The position numbers and the translations under genes were made by a program. The notes beneath the pieces were generated by a model. The model was given only the letters and a program-made list of their open reading frames with translations. It had not been told where the DNA came from and ran no database searches. From contig JAIBAQ010000018.1 of NCBI GenBank assembly GCA_019695095.1, positions 1 through 55,281 on the forward strand: 55,281 nucleotides of DNA. The letters run 5' to 3'. Positions 25,730-34,408 of the stretch are shown in pieces; position 1 is the first letter of the stretch; each line of letters begins with the position of its first letter. The DNA comes from Candidatus Hydrogenedentota bacterium (GTDB lineage Bacteria > Hydrogenedentota > Hydrogenedentia > Hydrogenedentales > SLHB01).

Positions 25730-26473
25730 TTAGTCCGGCTTCTCGACGGACCCACGTTCCTGCAGATAGCGGGCGGCGAGCCAGCAGAGCATGGCCCAGA
25801 CCAGACCGGCCGTCCACCCGGCCAGCACATCGCTGGGATAATGCACGCCGGCATAGACGCGGCTGGCGCCCACGAGAAAAGTCAGCGTGAGCGCCATTCC
25901 CAAGATGTAGAGCTTGAGCCGCAGCTCCAGAACGAGACGCGCCAGAAGTGTCCCGAGCGCGAGGTAGACAATTGCCGAGAGCATCGAGTGACCGCTGGGG
26001 AAACTTGCCAACGCCGCGTGAGAGAGGTGAGGAACGACGTCGGGGCGCGGCCGGTCAAAGAAGTACTTCAGCACGGTGCTCAGAGCCAACCCGCTCAGCG
26101 TGGACCCAAGGAGGAAGAAAAGCGCGCCCCACCGGCGTCGCATCGCAAGGAATCCCGCCACAAAAACTGTTACGAGGGTCAGCACGGCGACGCCGCCCAA
26201 CGCGCTCAAATCCCGCCCGATCTCCTCGAACCACGGCGGACCCAGTGGATCGGCAGGCTCCTCCGGGTTCCGCAAGAGACGCAGGACGTGCTCGTCAATT
26301 CGCTGGGTCTCTCCTTCCACAACCTCATCGGCCAACTCGATGAAGGCCCACGTTCCCAGCACGGGCATCAGAAACAAGACAAGGATAAGCAAATCTTGCC
26401 GACCACGAATCCAACGCGACCAGCGGCGCCCTGCGACGCTTGTGCGGATCTCTCCACGAACTTCACGTGACAT
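25730..26473 (-). CDS. PAP2-family membrane phosphatase
   Basis: A 247-residue, six-helix membrane protein with the three phosphatase motifs: KYFFDRPRP (motif 1, KxxxxxxRP), PSGHSM (motif 2) and SRVYAGVHYPSDVLAGW (motif 3 with the nucleophilic His). It dephosphorylates a lipid phosphate such as phosphatidate, undecaprenyl-diphosphate or phosphatidylglycerol-phosphate on the outer face of the inner membrane. Its convergent neighbour makes glycolipid from diacylglycerol, so a supply role (phosphatidate to diacylglycerol) is possible. Confidence 0.9.
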   Translation of the reverse strand: MSREVRGEIRTSVAGRRWSRWIRGRQDLLILVLFLMPVLGTWAFIELADEVVEGETQRIDEHVLRLLRNPEEPADPLGPPWFEEIGRDLSALGGVAVLTLVTVFVAGFLAMRRRWGALFFLLGSTLSGLALSTVLKYFFDRPRPDVVPHLSHAALASFPSGHSMLSAIVYLALGTLLARLVLELRLKLYILGMALTLTFLVGASRVYAGVHYPSDVLAGWTAGLVWAMLCWLAARYLQERGSVEKPD

Positions 26474-26733
26474 TGGAGATCAAGCCTTCTTAACCGCAAT
26501 TCTCCACATGAACTTGACCTTTGTTATCGCAAAGGTATCCTTGGCCATTATCGATGCACTTCCCAGGCGTGTCAACGCGGTGCTTACAGCTATCGATTAT
26601 TGGCCCACAATTGCACCCCGTGAAGCTCGGGGTTGTTGGCTGTCAATCAGCCGTACTGCAATTCCGCAATTCGCACACTGGATTTGGGATAAGCTGACTT
26701 TTTCGGCAACTCGTGGCAGAACGCCCGAGGCAC

Positions 26734-26778
26734 TTTGGGAGCAGGGGGCCTCCGGTTCAAACTCAGTCGCCCCGACCA
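26734..26778 (+). repeat. attachment site copy 4 (decayed)
   Basis: Matches tRNA-Pro 79-123 at 41 of 45 positions, ending in GTCGCCCCGACCA. The preceding GTGGCAGAACGCCCGAGGCAC resembles GTGGCAAAACGTCCGGGACG before copy 3, so the flank as well as the core was duplicated. The rest of 26474-26884 holds no gene that I recognise; open frames over it (antisense VGATEFEPEAPCSQ) are tRNA-derived artefacts. Confidence 0.75.
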
Positions 26779-26884
26779 GTCTCTCTACGTATAATCCCGT
26801 TACTAGTTGCGAAGGCAAATGTCGACGCGGTTTTGCTTTTCATAGGGACCGGCAGCGTTTGTCTTTCGTTGTAAGACGGTGGAT

Positions 26885-28150
26885 ATGATGCCGGATATCT
26901 CAATCCCCATCCATGATCAAATTGACGCTCTGTATCGGTCCGATTCTCGCCGCGTGTTCGCCACGTTGGTCCGGTTGCTCAATGACTTCGATCTTGCGGA
27001 TGACGCCATGCATGAGGCGTTCGCGGCCGCTGTGGAGCATTGGCAGCACAACGGGGTCCCGGCAAATCCGCGGACGTGGCTGGTTTCGACAGGGCGATTC
27101 AAAGCGATCGATTTGCTGCGCCGGCGGGGGCGCTTTGACGAGCTTCAACCTGAAATCATCTCGCGGTTGTATGAAGTGGCCGACGAAAACGCCAACCGAG
27201 CGGAGGCAGAAATTGAAGACGATCGATTGCGCCTGATCTTTACATGTTGTCATCCTGCGATTGACCCGAAGTTGCAGGTACCGTTGACGCTTCGCGAAGT
27301 CTGTGGCCTGACGACGGAGGAAATCGCCCGCGCCTTCCTGACGTCGAAGGCGGCGATGGCGCAGCGGATCGTGCGCGGCAAAGCGAAGATTCGGGATGCC
27401 GGGATTCCATTTGTCGTTCCGTCTCTTCAAGATCTCCCCGTACGGCTCGATGCCGTGTTGGCAACCATCTATCTCGTGTTCAATGAAGGGTACGCGGCGT
27501 CGCAGGGCGAGTCACTGATACGGGTCGACCTAACGGCGGAGGCGATCCGTCTGGGCCGTCTGCTGCTCGAACTGTTTCCCGATCCTGAAGTCCAGGGGCT
27601 ACTGGCATTGATGCTGCTGCACGAGTCGCGAAGGGGGGCGCGCGTTTCCGAGGATGGCGAAATCGTCCTGCTTGAAGACCAGGACCGGTCCCGTTGGAAC
27701 CGCAAACTAATATCCGAGGGCACGGCGCTGGTCGAACACGCGCTTCGGTCGCGGCGGTTCGGCGCGTACACGCTGCAAGCCGCCATTTCGGCCATTCACG
27801 CCGAAGCCGCTTCCTTGGCGCAAACGGACTGGAACCAGATTGTGATGTTGTACACCGTTCTGCTCCGAATCGATTCGTCTCCGATTGTTGAACTCAATCG
27901 GGGCGTTGCAGTGGGGATGCGAGACGGTCCCGAGGCGGGGCTGGAGATCATTGATCGCATTCTCGGCAGAGGGGAACTCGGCGAGTATCCCTTCGCCCAC
28001 TCGGCGCGCGGCGAATTCCTCCGGCGGGCCGGTAGAACGGCCGAAGCACTGTCGGCATACCGGAGGGCGCTCGAGCTATCCAAACAGAAGCCCGAGAGAC
28101 GCTTTCTGGCGGCACGCGTAGGTGAGTTAACGGTTTTGGACGGTTCGTAG
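26885..28150 (+). CDS. ECF42-group RNA polymerase sigma factor
   Basis: A 421-residue, unusually long ECF sigma. Region 2 is near residues 8-75 (VFATLVRLLNDFDLADDAMHEAF; NPRTWLVSTGRFKAIDLLRR). Region 4 is at 125-175 (LTLREVCGLTTEEIARAFLTSKAAMAQRIVRGK). The long C-terminal extension (DUF6596/TPR-like: LATIYLVFNEGYAA, ELNRGVAVGM, RRAGRTAEALSAYRRALEL) defines the ECF42 group. These sigmas have no classical anti-sigma; the C-terminal domain is needed for activity, and the gene neighbour is a DGPF protein, as here. The ATG at 26885 follows GGTGG; GTG 26879 and ATG 26888 are alternatives. Confidence 0.92.
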   Translation: MMPDISIPIHDQIDALYRSDSRRVFATLVRLLNDFDLADDAMHEAFAAAVEHWQHNGVPANPRTWLVSTGRFKAIDLLRRRGRFDELQPEIISRLYEVADENANRAEAEIEDDRLRLIFTCCHPAIDPKLQVPLTLREVCGLTTEEIARAFLTSKAAMAQRIVRGKAKIRDAGIPFVVPSLQDLPVRLDAVLATIYLVFNEGYAASQGESLIRVDLTAEAIRLGRLLLELFPDPEVQGLLALMLLHESRRGARVSEDGEIVLLEDQDRSRWNRKLISEGTALVEHALRSRRFGAYTLQAAISAIHAEAASLAQTDWNQIVMLYTVLLRIDSSPIVELNRGVAVGMRDGPEAGLEIIDRILGRGELGEYPFAHSARGEFLRRAGRTAEALSAYRRALELSKQKPERRFLAARVGELTVLDGS

Positions 28151-28166
28151 AAAAAGTTGCCGATGA

Positions 28167-28192
28167 TGTCGATTCCCGCGCGGCCCGTTCGA
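28167..28192 (+). promoter_or_regulatory. putative ECF42-dependent promoter of the DGPF gene
   Basis: TGTCGA (28167-28172), 17 bases, then CGA (28190-28192). This fits my recollection of the ECF42 target motif (TGTCGA at -35, CGA at -10). It lies 68 bases before the DGPF ATG and just after the sigma gene. A TGTCGA also occurs at 26820 before the sigma gene, but no CGA follows at that spacing. Confidence 0.6.
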
Positions 28193-28260
28193 CTATGGGG
28201 TGAAGGCGAAGCTGCAACGCCGAGAAAGTCCGGGTCACTTACCATAGGAGGAAATGTGCC

Positions 28261-28656
28261 ATGAAATATGTCTGTCTAGGGTTCATCGATGAGAAGGAGT
28301 TTGCCAAGGTCCCGCCTGACGAGGCGCAACGCATGATGGAAGAGTGCTTTGCGTATGACGACGAACTGCGACGCGGCGGACATTTCATCGGGGGCGAGGC
28401 CCTCGATACGGTCCGCAATGCCGTCACGTTGCGGATGAAGAACGGAAAGGTCGAGGTGTCCGATGGTCCGTATGCGGAGACCAAGGAAACGCTTGGCGGC
28501 ATCCTTCTGTTGGAGGCCCGCGACCTGAACCACGCAATCGCGTTGATGTCGAAGCACCCCGGGGTGAAGGTGGGTCCTTTCGAGATACGCCCGGCCGATG
28601 AGGAGATTAACAAACTGATCGCCGCGCGGGATGCCGCAATCGCGAAGGAAAAGTGA
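28261..28656 (+). CDS. DGPF/YCII-related domain protein, partner of ECF42
   Basis: A 131-residue ferredoxin-like-fold protein with the family core [20 protein letters not shown] (DGPF motif, here DGPY) and an N-terminal [11 protein letters not shown] strand. DGPF proteins are regulon members and near-universal neighbours of ECF42 sigmas; their biochemical role is unsettled. AGGAGG lies 8 bases before the ATG. Confidence 0.9.
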   Translation: MKYVCLGFIDEKEFAKVPPDEAQRMMEECFAYDDELRRGGHFIGGEALDTVRNAVTLRMKNGKVEVSDGPYAETKETLGGILLLEARDLNHAIALMSKHPGVKVGPFEIRPADEEINKLIAARDAAIAKEK

Positions 28657-28952
28657 ACGAGTCAACGCGATAGTAGAGTTTGGTCGTGTGCCATATGCTT
28701 AGGGCGTCGTCCTCCTTCGGAGGATTTTGCCCTAGGCTGTTATGTTTTGCGCCTTCGGCGCGGAGGTGATGTGGACGAGATGGACGAGATGGACGTTGTG
28801 CAGGATTGTGGGGTTACAAGTCCCCTGCCATCGGAATAGAATGCTTCTGACGCTTAAGGTCCATGTGTGGCCGGAGCGAAGTCGAAGGAGTTTTCTTTTG
28901 GAAACCTTCCTGTTTGTGCGCAATGGCATGCAATTCACTTTGGAGGCGCGAT
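28657..28952. other. intergenic stretch with two C/G hairpins and a 9-base tandem repeat
   Basis: CCTCC-TTC-GGAGG (28711-28723) is enclosed by AGGGC (28701)/GCCCT (28729), which together could terminate the DGPF transcript, though the T-run after it is weak. GCGCC-TTC-GGCGC (28749-28761) is a second hairpin. TGGACGAGA occurs twice in tandem plus a partial third copy (28772-28798). No gene is seen; the open frame over it is an artefact. Confidence 0.5.
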
Positions 28953-30536
28953 ATGTCTACCCATGCGTCGAATTCGGATGCTAAGAGTACGTCGGCTAAG
29001 GCACCGCAGGCTACCGTTTCGCGGCGGCAGTTTCTGAAGGATGGTGGGGCGGCGGTTGCGGCGGTGTCGATTGTTCCGCGGCATGTGTTGGGAGGGCGCG
29101 GGTATGTAGCGCCGAGCGAGAAGCTCACGCTGGCGTGCATCGGGTTTGGCACACAGGCGATTCGCGAAATCGGCATGATCCTCGCCAGTCCGGAAATTCA
29201 GGTTGTGGCCGTATGCGACGTGGAGAAGGATGGCGCGCATTATCTGGAGTGGGACAAGGGCGAGGTCCGCAACAACATTCGTATGCTTCTGAAGAACCCG
29301 GCGTGGCGCGAGGGGCAGGACTTTCCTCCTGGCGGACGTGACGTGGGCAAGGAGGTCGTCGAGACGTATTACGCGCAGCAGCGCGGCAAGAAGCGGTACA
29401 AGGGATGTGCCACGTACGTCGATTTTCGCGAGTTGCTGGAGAAGGAAAAGGACCTCGACGCGGTGAAGGTGATGACGCCGGATCATCTGCATGCCACGGT
29501 CGCTTTGGCGGCGCTGAAGAAGGGGAAGCATGTGGTGATGCACAAGCCCATCGGCAATCGGTTGCTGGAAGCGAGGAAGGTCATCGAAACCGCGGGCGCG
29601 ATGGATATCGCGACTCATTTCCTGCCCGCGAGCAACGGGGCGCGTCAGCAGCCGGTGTTCGACATGGTCAAGAACGGCGCTATCGGTACGTTGCGCGAGA
29701 TTCACAATTGGTCGAGCCGTCCGATGTGGCCGCAGTTTGCGACGATACCTGCGGACACGCCGCCGGTGCCGGAGGGGTTTGATTGGACGCTGTGGCTGGG
29801 GCCGTCGTTGGATCGTCCGTATCATCCGAACTACACGCACACGAATTTCCGCGGCTGGTATGAGTTTGGCGGCGGGGCTATCGCCGATATGGGACACTAT
29901 AGTTTGTGGCCGTTCTTTCAGCACTTCGATTTGGATTCCCCGTATAGCGTGGAGTCAACGCCGACGCATGTGTGCGCGGTCGCGGATCAGGTCTGTCGCC
30001 GGATCGATAACGACTATTCATTTCCCACTGCGTGCACCGTTCGCATGCGGTTCGCGGCGAAGGGGGAACGCGGTCCCATCGATATCTTCTGGTATGACGG
30101 GGGGATTCGTCCACGCGTGCCAGATGAATTGATGGCCGACGGCGGAGAGTTGCAGTCCGAGGGGATGTTGCTCGTCGGCGATACGGGGATGATACTCGGA
30201 GATTTTCGCTGCGAGATGGCGCGGCTGCTTCCTGAGTCGAAAATGCGCGCGTATGAAGCGGCGAATAAAGCGCCTCAGTCTACTGAGAGCGATGACAATG
30301 ATCAGAAGCGAAAAGACCGAGTCGCCGCTTTGGTCAAGGCATTCAAGGGTGGGCCGCCGACGTTTGGCGATTTCCGGTTGGCGGTTCCGATTTGTGATGC
30401 GATGAATCTTGCGGCTGTGTCGTTGCGTCTAGGCGGGCGGCGGCTTTTGTGGGATTCGGCGAGCGCGAGGATTACCAACAACGAAGATGCAAACGGGTTA
30501 CTGACGCGGGAGTATCGGGCGGGGTGGGAGATGTGA
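28953..30536 (+). CDS. Tat-exported Gfo/Idh/MocA-family oxidoreductase
   Basis: A 527-residue periplasmic dehydrogenase-like protein. The Tat signal is VSRRQFLKDGGAAVAAVSI (about 23-41), then a Rossmann fold from KLTLACIGFGTQAIREIG, VKVMTPDHLHATVALAALKKGKHVVMHKPIGN and GGGAIADMGHYSLWPFF. The family EKP motif is HKP here, as in the secreted long subgroup of Bacteroidetes and Planctomycetes. Such proteins fold with their NAD(P) in the cytoplasm before export. Their substrates are mostly unknown; some of the family are glycosidases. The ATG at 28953 has GGAGG 7 bases upstream. Confidence 0.88.
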   Translation: MSTHASNSDAKSTSAKAPQATVSRRQFLKDGGAAVAAVSIVPRHVLGGRGYVAPSEKLTLACIGFGTQAIREIGMILASPEIQVVAVCDVEKDGAHYLEWDKGEVRNNIRMLLKNPAWREGQDFPPGGRDVGKEVVETYYAQQRGKKRYKGCATYVDFRELLEKEKDLDAVKVMTPDHLHATVALAALKKGKHVVMHKPIGNRLLEARKVIETAGAMDIATHFLPASNGARQQPVFDMVKNGAIGTLREIHNWSSRPMWPQFATIPADTPPVPEGFDWTLWLGPSLDRPYHPNYTHTNFRGWYEFGGGAIADMGHYSLWPFFQHFDLDSPYSVESTPTHVCAVADQVCRRIDNDYSFPTACTVRMRFAAKGERGPIDIFWYDGGIRPRVPDELMADGGELQSEGMLLVGDTGMILGDFRCEMARLLPESKMRAYEAANKAPQSTESDDNDQKRKDRVAALVKAFKGGPPTFGDFRLAVPICDAMNLAAVSLRLGGRRLLWDSASARITNNEDANGLLTREYRAGWEM

Positions 30537-30540
30537 GGTA

Positions 30541-30596
30541 TTTTGGATTTCAGATTTTAGATTTTGGATTTTGGATTCGAGACTCGAGAATCGAGA
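30541..30596 (+). repeat. degenerate heptamer tandem repeat, tract 1
   Basis: Eight consecutive 7-mers of the form NNNNNGA (TTTTGGA, TTTCAGA, TTTTAGA, TTTTGGA twice, TTCGAGA, CTCGAGA, ATCGAGA), beginning 5 bases after the stop of the Tat oxidoreductase. Confidence 0.75.
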
Positions 30597-30688
30597 GAGG
30601 TGATCTGAAATTTGAAATCAAATTTGAGATTTGAGACCGGAGAGAAGAGAAAGAGTCCGAAGTACTAAGTTCGAAGACTCCGGACCAC

Positions 30689-30807
30689 AGATCTCAGATC
30701 TCAGATCTCAGATCTCGGATCTCGGATCTCAGACCCCAGATCCCAGACCTCAGATCTAAGACCTAAGACCTAAGACTTAAGACTTAAGACCTAAGACCTA
30801 AGACATC
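30689..30807 (+). repeat. heptamer tandem repeat, tract 2 (17 copies)
   Basis: Seventeen unbroken 7-base units: AGATCTC four times, GGATCTC twice, AGACCCC, AGATCCC, AGACCTC, AGATCTA, AGACCTA twice, AGACTTA twice, AGACCTA twice, AGACATC. The phase is kept throughout, so the array grew by slippage or duplication and diverged. It resembles short tandemly repeated heptamers (STRR) of cyanobacterial genomes. The stretch 30808-31017 up to the TPR gene shows no gene. Confidence 0.9.
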
Positions 30808-31017
30808 AGGAACTAGTCGGCATGCGGGAGTGGACAATTGAGGAAGCGTAACTCCCTGTGAATCAATAATCGCGGTTGTATTGTGCGCATAATCGCGATT
30901 TACACACTAACCGTGCAACGTGTGGGGAAATAATCGCCGGAGCGAGGCTGTTGCCCACAATGTGAAGCTGCAAGGGATGAGGGCTGGTCTGTATCTACCA
31001 CGGGAGAGGTGTACACG

Positions 31018-32742
31018 ATGCACATACGATCTGCAGTGTCGACTTCCAGTGTAGTAAACGTATCTTCAGTTACACGATTTCGCCGAATTGGCCTGCGTGC
31101 GTTGGCAATCACGTTGTGCTCGGTGATTGTGTCTGCACGTGCCGAAGAGTCTTGGCCGAAACCAGGTGAGTCGGGTTCGAAGTTGGTGGATGGTCTGACG
31201 GTCTATCGGTTTCCCATCACGACATCGTCGAAAGAGGCGCAACAGTGGTTCAACCAAGGGTTGATGTTGCTGTACGGGTTCAATCACGGCGAGGCCATTC
31301 GCAGTTTCCGGGAGGCGGCGGCGCTCGATTGTGATGCTGCAATGCCGTGGTGGGGAATCGCCTATGCCAACGGCATGCACATCAACCGGCCTGAGGTGAC
31401 GGAAGACCAATGGAAGGAAGGCTACGAGGCTTCACAACGCGCGCTTTCGTTGCTGGATAACGAAGCGCCGATCGAGCAGGCGTTGGTGCGGGCCGTGGCG
31501 ACGCGGACCGCGTGGCCCAAACCCGAGAAACAGCGCCCGTATGACGAGGCGTATGCGGAAGCCATGAAACAGGTGTACGCAGAGCACGGAAGCAGTCCGG
31601 ACGTTGCTGTGCTTTACGTCGAGTCGTTGATGAACCTGCAGCCGTGGGATTACTGGACGCCGGAGCTGCAACCCAAGGCGAATTGCGAAGTGATTGTGCG
31701 CGTCCTGGAGGATGCGTTGCGCCTGAATGCCGATCATCCGCAAGCTTGCCATCTGTACATCCATGCGATGGAGGCGGGGCCGTATCCGGCGCGTGCGTTG
31801 GCGGCGGCGGAGGCGCTGCGCGATCGCGTGCCAGCGGCGGGACACCTGGTGCATATGCCGTCGCACCTGTTTGCGCGCGTGGGTCAGTACGACAATGCGG
31901 TGACGGCGAATGAATTTGCGGTGAAAGCGGACGACGCGTTTTTCGCAGTCGGTACGGACGTTGGCTTCTACTACATATATCACGCGCACAACCTGCATTT
32001 CCTTGCGTTTGCGGCGATGATGGAAGGGCAATATGAGGAGGCATTGGCCGCGGCACGCCGGCTTGAGAAGGCGGTACCCGATGCGGCGCTCGATCAGTTC
32101 GCGCCGGTCATCGAAGGTATAATTCCGACGACGCTACACGTCATGATCCGGTTTGGGAAATGGGAAGACATCTTGAAGGAGCCGAAACCGCCTGCCAAAC
32201 GCCCCGTCATGCTTGCGATGCACCATTACACGCGGGGAGTTGCCTTCTCGGCGTTGGGCCGCACAAAGGAGGCGCGGAAAGAGATTAAGCGGTTTGACGC
32301 GCAACTCAAGAATGTGCCAGGCGAGTGGTGGATCTTCGCAAACCGCGTACACGACGTGTTGCCAATTGGCCGCGCGATGCTAGAAGGCGAACTTGCGTAT
32401 CGCGAGGGACGCCTGGATGACGCGTGGGCAGCCCTGGAGCGCGGTATTGCGGCTGAGGACAAGCTGCTGTACGACGAGCCGCCCGGTTGGATGATTCCCG
32501 TGCGGCATGCGATGGGCGCGCTGTTGATGGAATCCGGCGATTATGCGCGCGCCGAGAAACTCTATCGGGAAGACCAGGTGGAGCATCCTGGAAATGGATG
32601 GTCGTTGCTGGGGTTGAAGCAGGCGCTGGCCGCACAGGGCAAGGATGATGAGGCAGCAACGTATGCCAAGAGACTCGAGATTGCGTGGAAGGATGTGAAG
32701 ACGAAGCCGACCAGTTCGTGCGCGTGCGCGCCCTTGTTGTAA
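31018..32742 (+). CDS. secreted tetratricopeptide-repeat protein
   Basis: A 574-residue protein with an N-terminal signal (LRALAITLCSVIVSARA|EE) and TPR/Sel1-like helical pairs throughout: AQQWFNQGLMLLYGFNHGEAIRSFREAAALD, EGQYEEALAAARRLEKAVPD, YREGRLDDAWAALERGI, ESGDYARAEKLYREDQVEHPG. WWGIAYANGMHINRPE and the related blocks match a family of exported bacterial TPR proteins about 550 residues long whose role is unknown. The C-terminus ends SSCACAPLL. The ATG at 31018 follows GGGAGAGG; a GTG at 31009 is possible. Confidence 0.8.
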   Translation: MHIRSAVSTSSVVNVSSVTRFRRIGLRALAITLCSVIVSARAEESWPKPGESGSKLVDGLTVYRFPITTSSKEAQQWFNQGLMLLYGFNHGEAIRSFREAAALDCDAAMPWWGIAYANGMHINRPEVTEDQWKEGYEASQRALSLLDNEAPIEQALVRAVATRTAWPKPEKQRPYDEAYAEAMKQVYAEHGSSPDVAVLYVESLMNLQPWDYWTPELQPKANCEVIVRVLEDALRLNADHPQACHLYIHAMEAGPYPARALAAAEALRDRVPAAGHLVHMPSHLFARVGQYDNAVTANEFAVKADDAFFAVGTDVGFYYIYHAHNLHFLAFAAMMEGQYEEALAAARRLEKAVPDAALDQFAPVIEGIIPTTLHVMIRFGKWEDILKEPKPPAKRPVMLAMHHYTRGVAFSALGRTKEARKEIKRFDAQLKNVPGEWWIFANRVHDVLPIGRAMLEGELAYREGRLDDAWAALERGIAAEDKLLYDEPPGWMIPVRHAMGALLMESGDYARAEKLYREDQVEHPGNGWSLLGLKQALAAQGKDDEAATYAKRLEIAWKDVKTKPTSSCACAPLL

Positions 32743-32838
32743 GAATCGCGCAGCGATCGGTTAGCAGAGTGAATCAGACGGCCCTCGACCATCGGGGGCC
32801 GTTTTCCTGTGGGTGCCCGAATTGAATGCGAGGGTGCG

Positions 32839-33069
32839 CTATTTGTGGGCCTTCTTGCGGGGTGCGGTCTGAGGGGCGGACGGAATACCTGCCCATTGTA
32901 GAATGCCGCCTACGAGTGCGCTGACAGCCGCGACTGTGGCTGCCGCTATGACATGGCTGAGTGGGGCGACCTCGGTGTGTCCGAAGATGAACAGCAGGTA
33001 GATGGTCGAGATCAGCGAGATCGCGAACGATACTCGGCAGATGATGGGCAAGAGTTTGCGCACTTCCAT
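32839..33069 (-). CDS. small two-helix membrane protein
   Basis: A 76-residue protein: VSFAISLISTIYLLFIFG is the first transmembrane helix, SHVIAAATVAAVSALVGGILQ the second, and the basic tail ends RKKAHK. I set the start at 33069, where AAGGAG lies 4 bases upstream; longer frames to 33381 and beyond are low-quality extensions. No family recognised. It is divergent from the next gene. Confidence 0.55.
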   Translation of the reverse strand: MEVRKLLPIICRVSFAISLISTIYLLFIFGHTEVAPLSHVIAAATVAAVSALVGGILQWAGIPSAPQTAPRKKAHK

Positions 33070-33310
33070 CGGCTCCTTCACAGCGCCGGCTAAACGTCCG
33101 GCGCGACCAGGCAATAGGATAGCGGGAACGGCAAGGGTTTGTCTTGTTGGCGGGAAGCGCGAGACAGCGAGTTGGAGCACCGGGAGTCTTTTGGAGCGCG
33201 GGAGTGTTGATTGATTCTGAAGTCGGGTTGATACTGGGCTTCGGTGTAAGCAGGCTGTCTTGCGACTCGGCCGCGATGTGAGCGCAGGACGATATTGGTC
33301 GAGAGGCGAC

Positions 33311-34051
33311 ATGGCAGAACAATTCAGGGTTCCCGAATCCGGCTCGATCCCGTTGCCGACACCGGAGCACCAGCAGCGCATAACGAGGCAGAAGTGGTTC
33401 GAAATCGCGACCGTTATTCTGTTGATAGCCGGCGGTTTGACCTTCCTGGGGTGGCGAGATTATCGGAACCATCACCGACCCGACCCGGCTGCGACATTGG
33501 GTGAGTCGGTGAAGACGGTGGAGGCTGCGGGTTACCGTCCTGCGGGTACGGCGGAGATCCTCGGAAGGCAGTTCGTGTCCTTTGTTCAGCCGCTGGAAGA
33601 CTTCGAGTGTCACGTCGACCTTGTTGGTTTGGGGGCGGAGCATCCGGTGGATACAGCGGTCATTTGGCTGACGCCGCTGTCGGGGAGCGTCGACCCTTCG
33701 GAGCAGTCCCTTCAGAAAGCGGTCAACACGGTTGGTTTTGCGGCGCAGGCATTGGTTGCGGCATCAACTCAGGCGCTTGAGACCGCCTCCAAAACCATGG
33801 AATTCATAAGCGATGCGAAGCGGCCGCACGACAAAGGGGTGGCAGGGACCAACAACGGTTGGAAACTGACGTACGTGACGTATCGTGAGTTTAACGCGGG
33901 TGGTCCACCTGAGCCGATGCTGTGTTTGATTTTGGAACGGCTAGCGTCGGCATCGGATGCCGAGTTGTCGGAACTGAATCGGGGACTTCACAAGGCCGTG
34001 AATGAAGGTGCGGACATCAAAACGGCCTTGCTTGCGGAGGGGGGCAGGTGA
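33311..34051 (+). CDS. membrane-anchored hypothetical protein
   Basis: A 246-residue protein: a cytoplasmic N-tail, one transmembrane helix (FEIATVILLIAGGLTFLGW, about 30-48) and a 200-residue soluble domain outside. I recognise no family. The domain has strand-like blocks (FVSFVQPLEDFECHVDLVG; TAVIWLTPL; WKLTYVTYREF) and a helix-rich middle (QALVAASTQALETASKTMEF). The ATG at 33311 follows GAGAGG. Confidence 0.65.
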   Translation: MAEQFRVPESGSIPLPTPEHQQRITRQKWFEIATVILLIAGGLTFLGWRDYRNHHRPDPAATLGESVKTVEAAGYRPAGTAEILGRQFVSFVQPLEDFECHVDLVGLGAEHPVDTAVIWLTPLSGSVDPSEQSLQKAVNTVGFAAQALVAASTQALETASKTMEFISDAKRPHDKGVAGTNNGWKLTYVTYREFNAGGPPEPMLCLILERLASASDAELSELNRGLHKAVNEGADIKTALLAEGGR

Positions 34052-34408
34052 GCGGGGTCGAATTGCACACGCGGGGCGTTTGAGGATAGGCTTAAGGAGG
34101 TGCTGAGCGGTCAATTGGCGCGCTGATCGCGATCGGAGTAGCGACCGCTCGTTCGTATCTGGAAAGTATGTTGCGTAAGTTGCGGTTTTCGGACAGGTTA
34201 AGCAATTCTACAGGCTGCGGTTCGCGGCAAGTGAACCATTCCCGACGGGCGTACGTTTGGGAATATGAGACGTGCAGCTTTTGTTTCCGATTTGTGCCGA
34301 TGTCAGGTCTCCTTTGGGCCGCCCACGCATTACGCGGCCGACATCCTTCGGTTGTGCCTGCCCGGTTATCGTTGCCCAGAATTTGTCGGGCATGGAGCTA
34401 GCCGCTAC
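34052..34408. other. gene-free leader before the redox operon
   Basis: It contains GAGCGGTC (34105) and its inverse GACCGCTC (34143) 30 bases apart and the palindrome GATCGCGATC (34125). The frame of the next gene is open back to 34265, but the extra residues look random. The operon promoter is likely here; no clear consensus is seen. Confidence 0.35.

Noticed and set aside
30689-30807. CRISPR array
   Set aside because: The units are 7 bases long and contiguous with no spacers; this is a tandem repeat.
34265-34408. N-terminal extension of the first PQQ-like protein
   Set aside because: The extra 48 residues do not form a signal or domain; the hydrophobic export segment follows the ATG at 34409.
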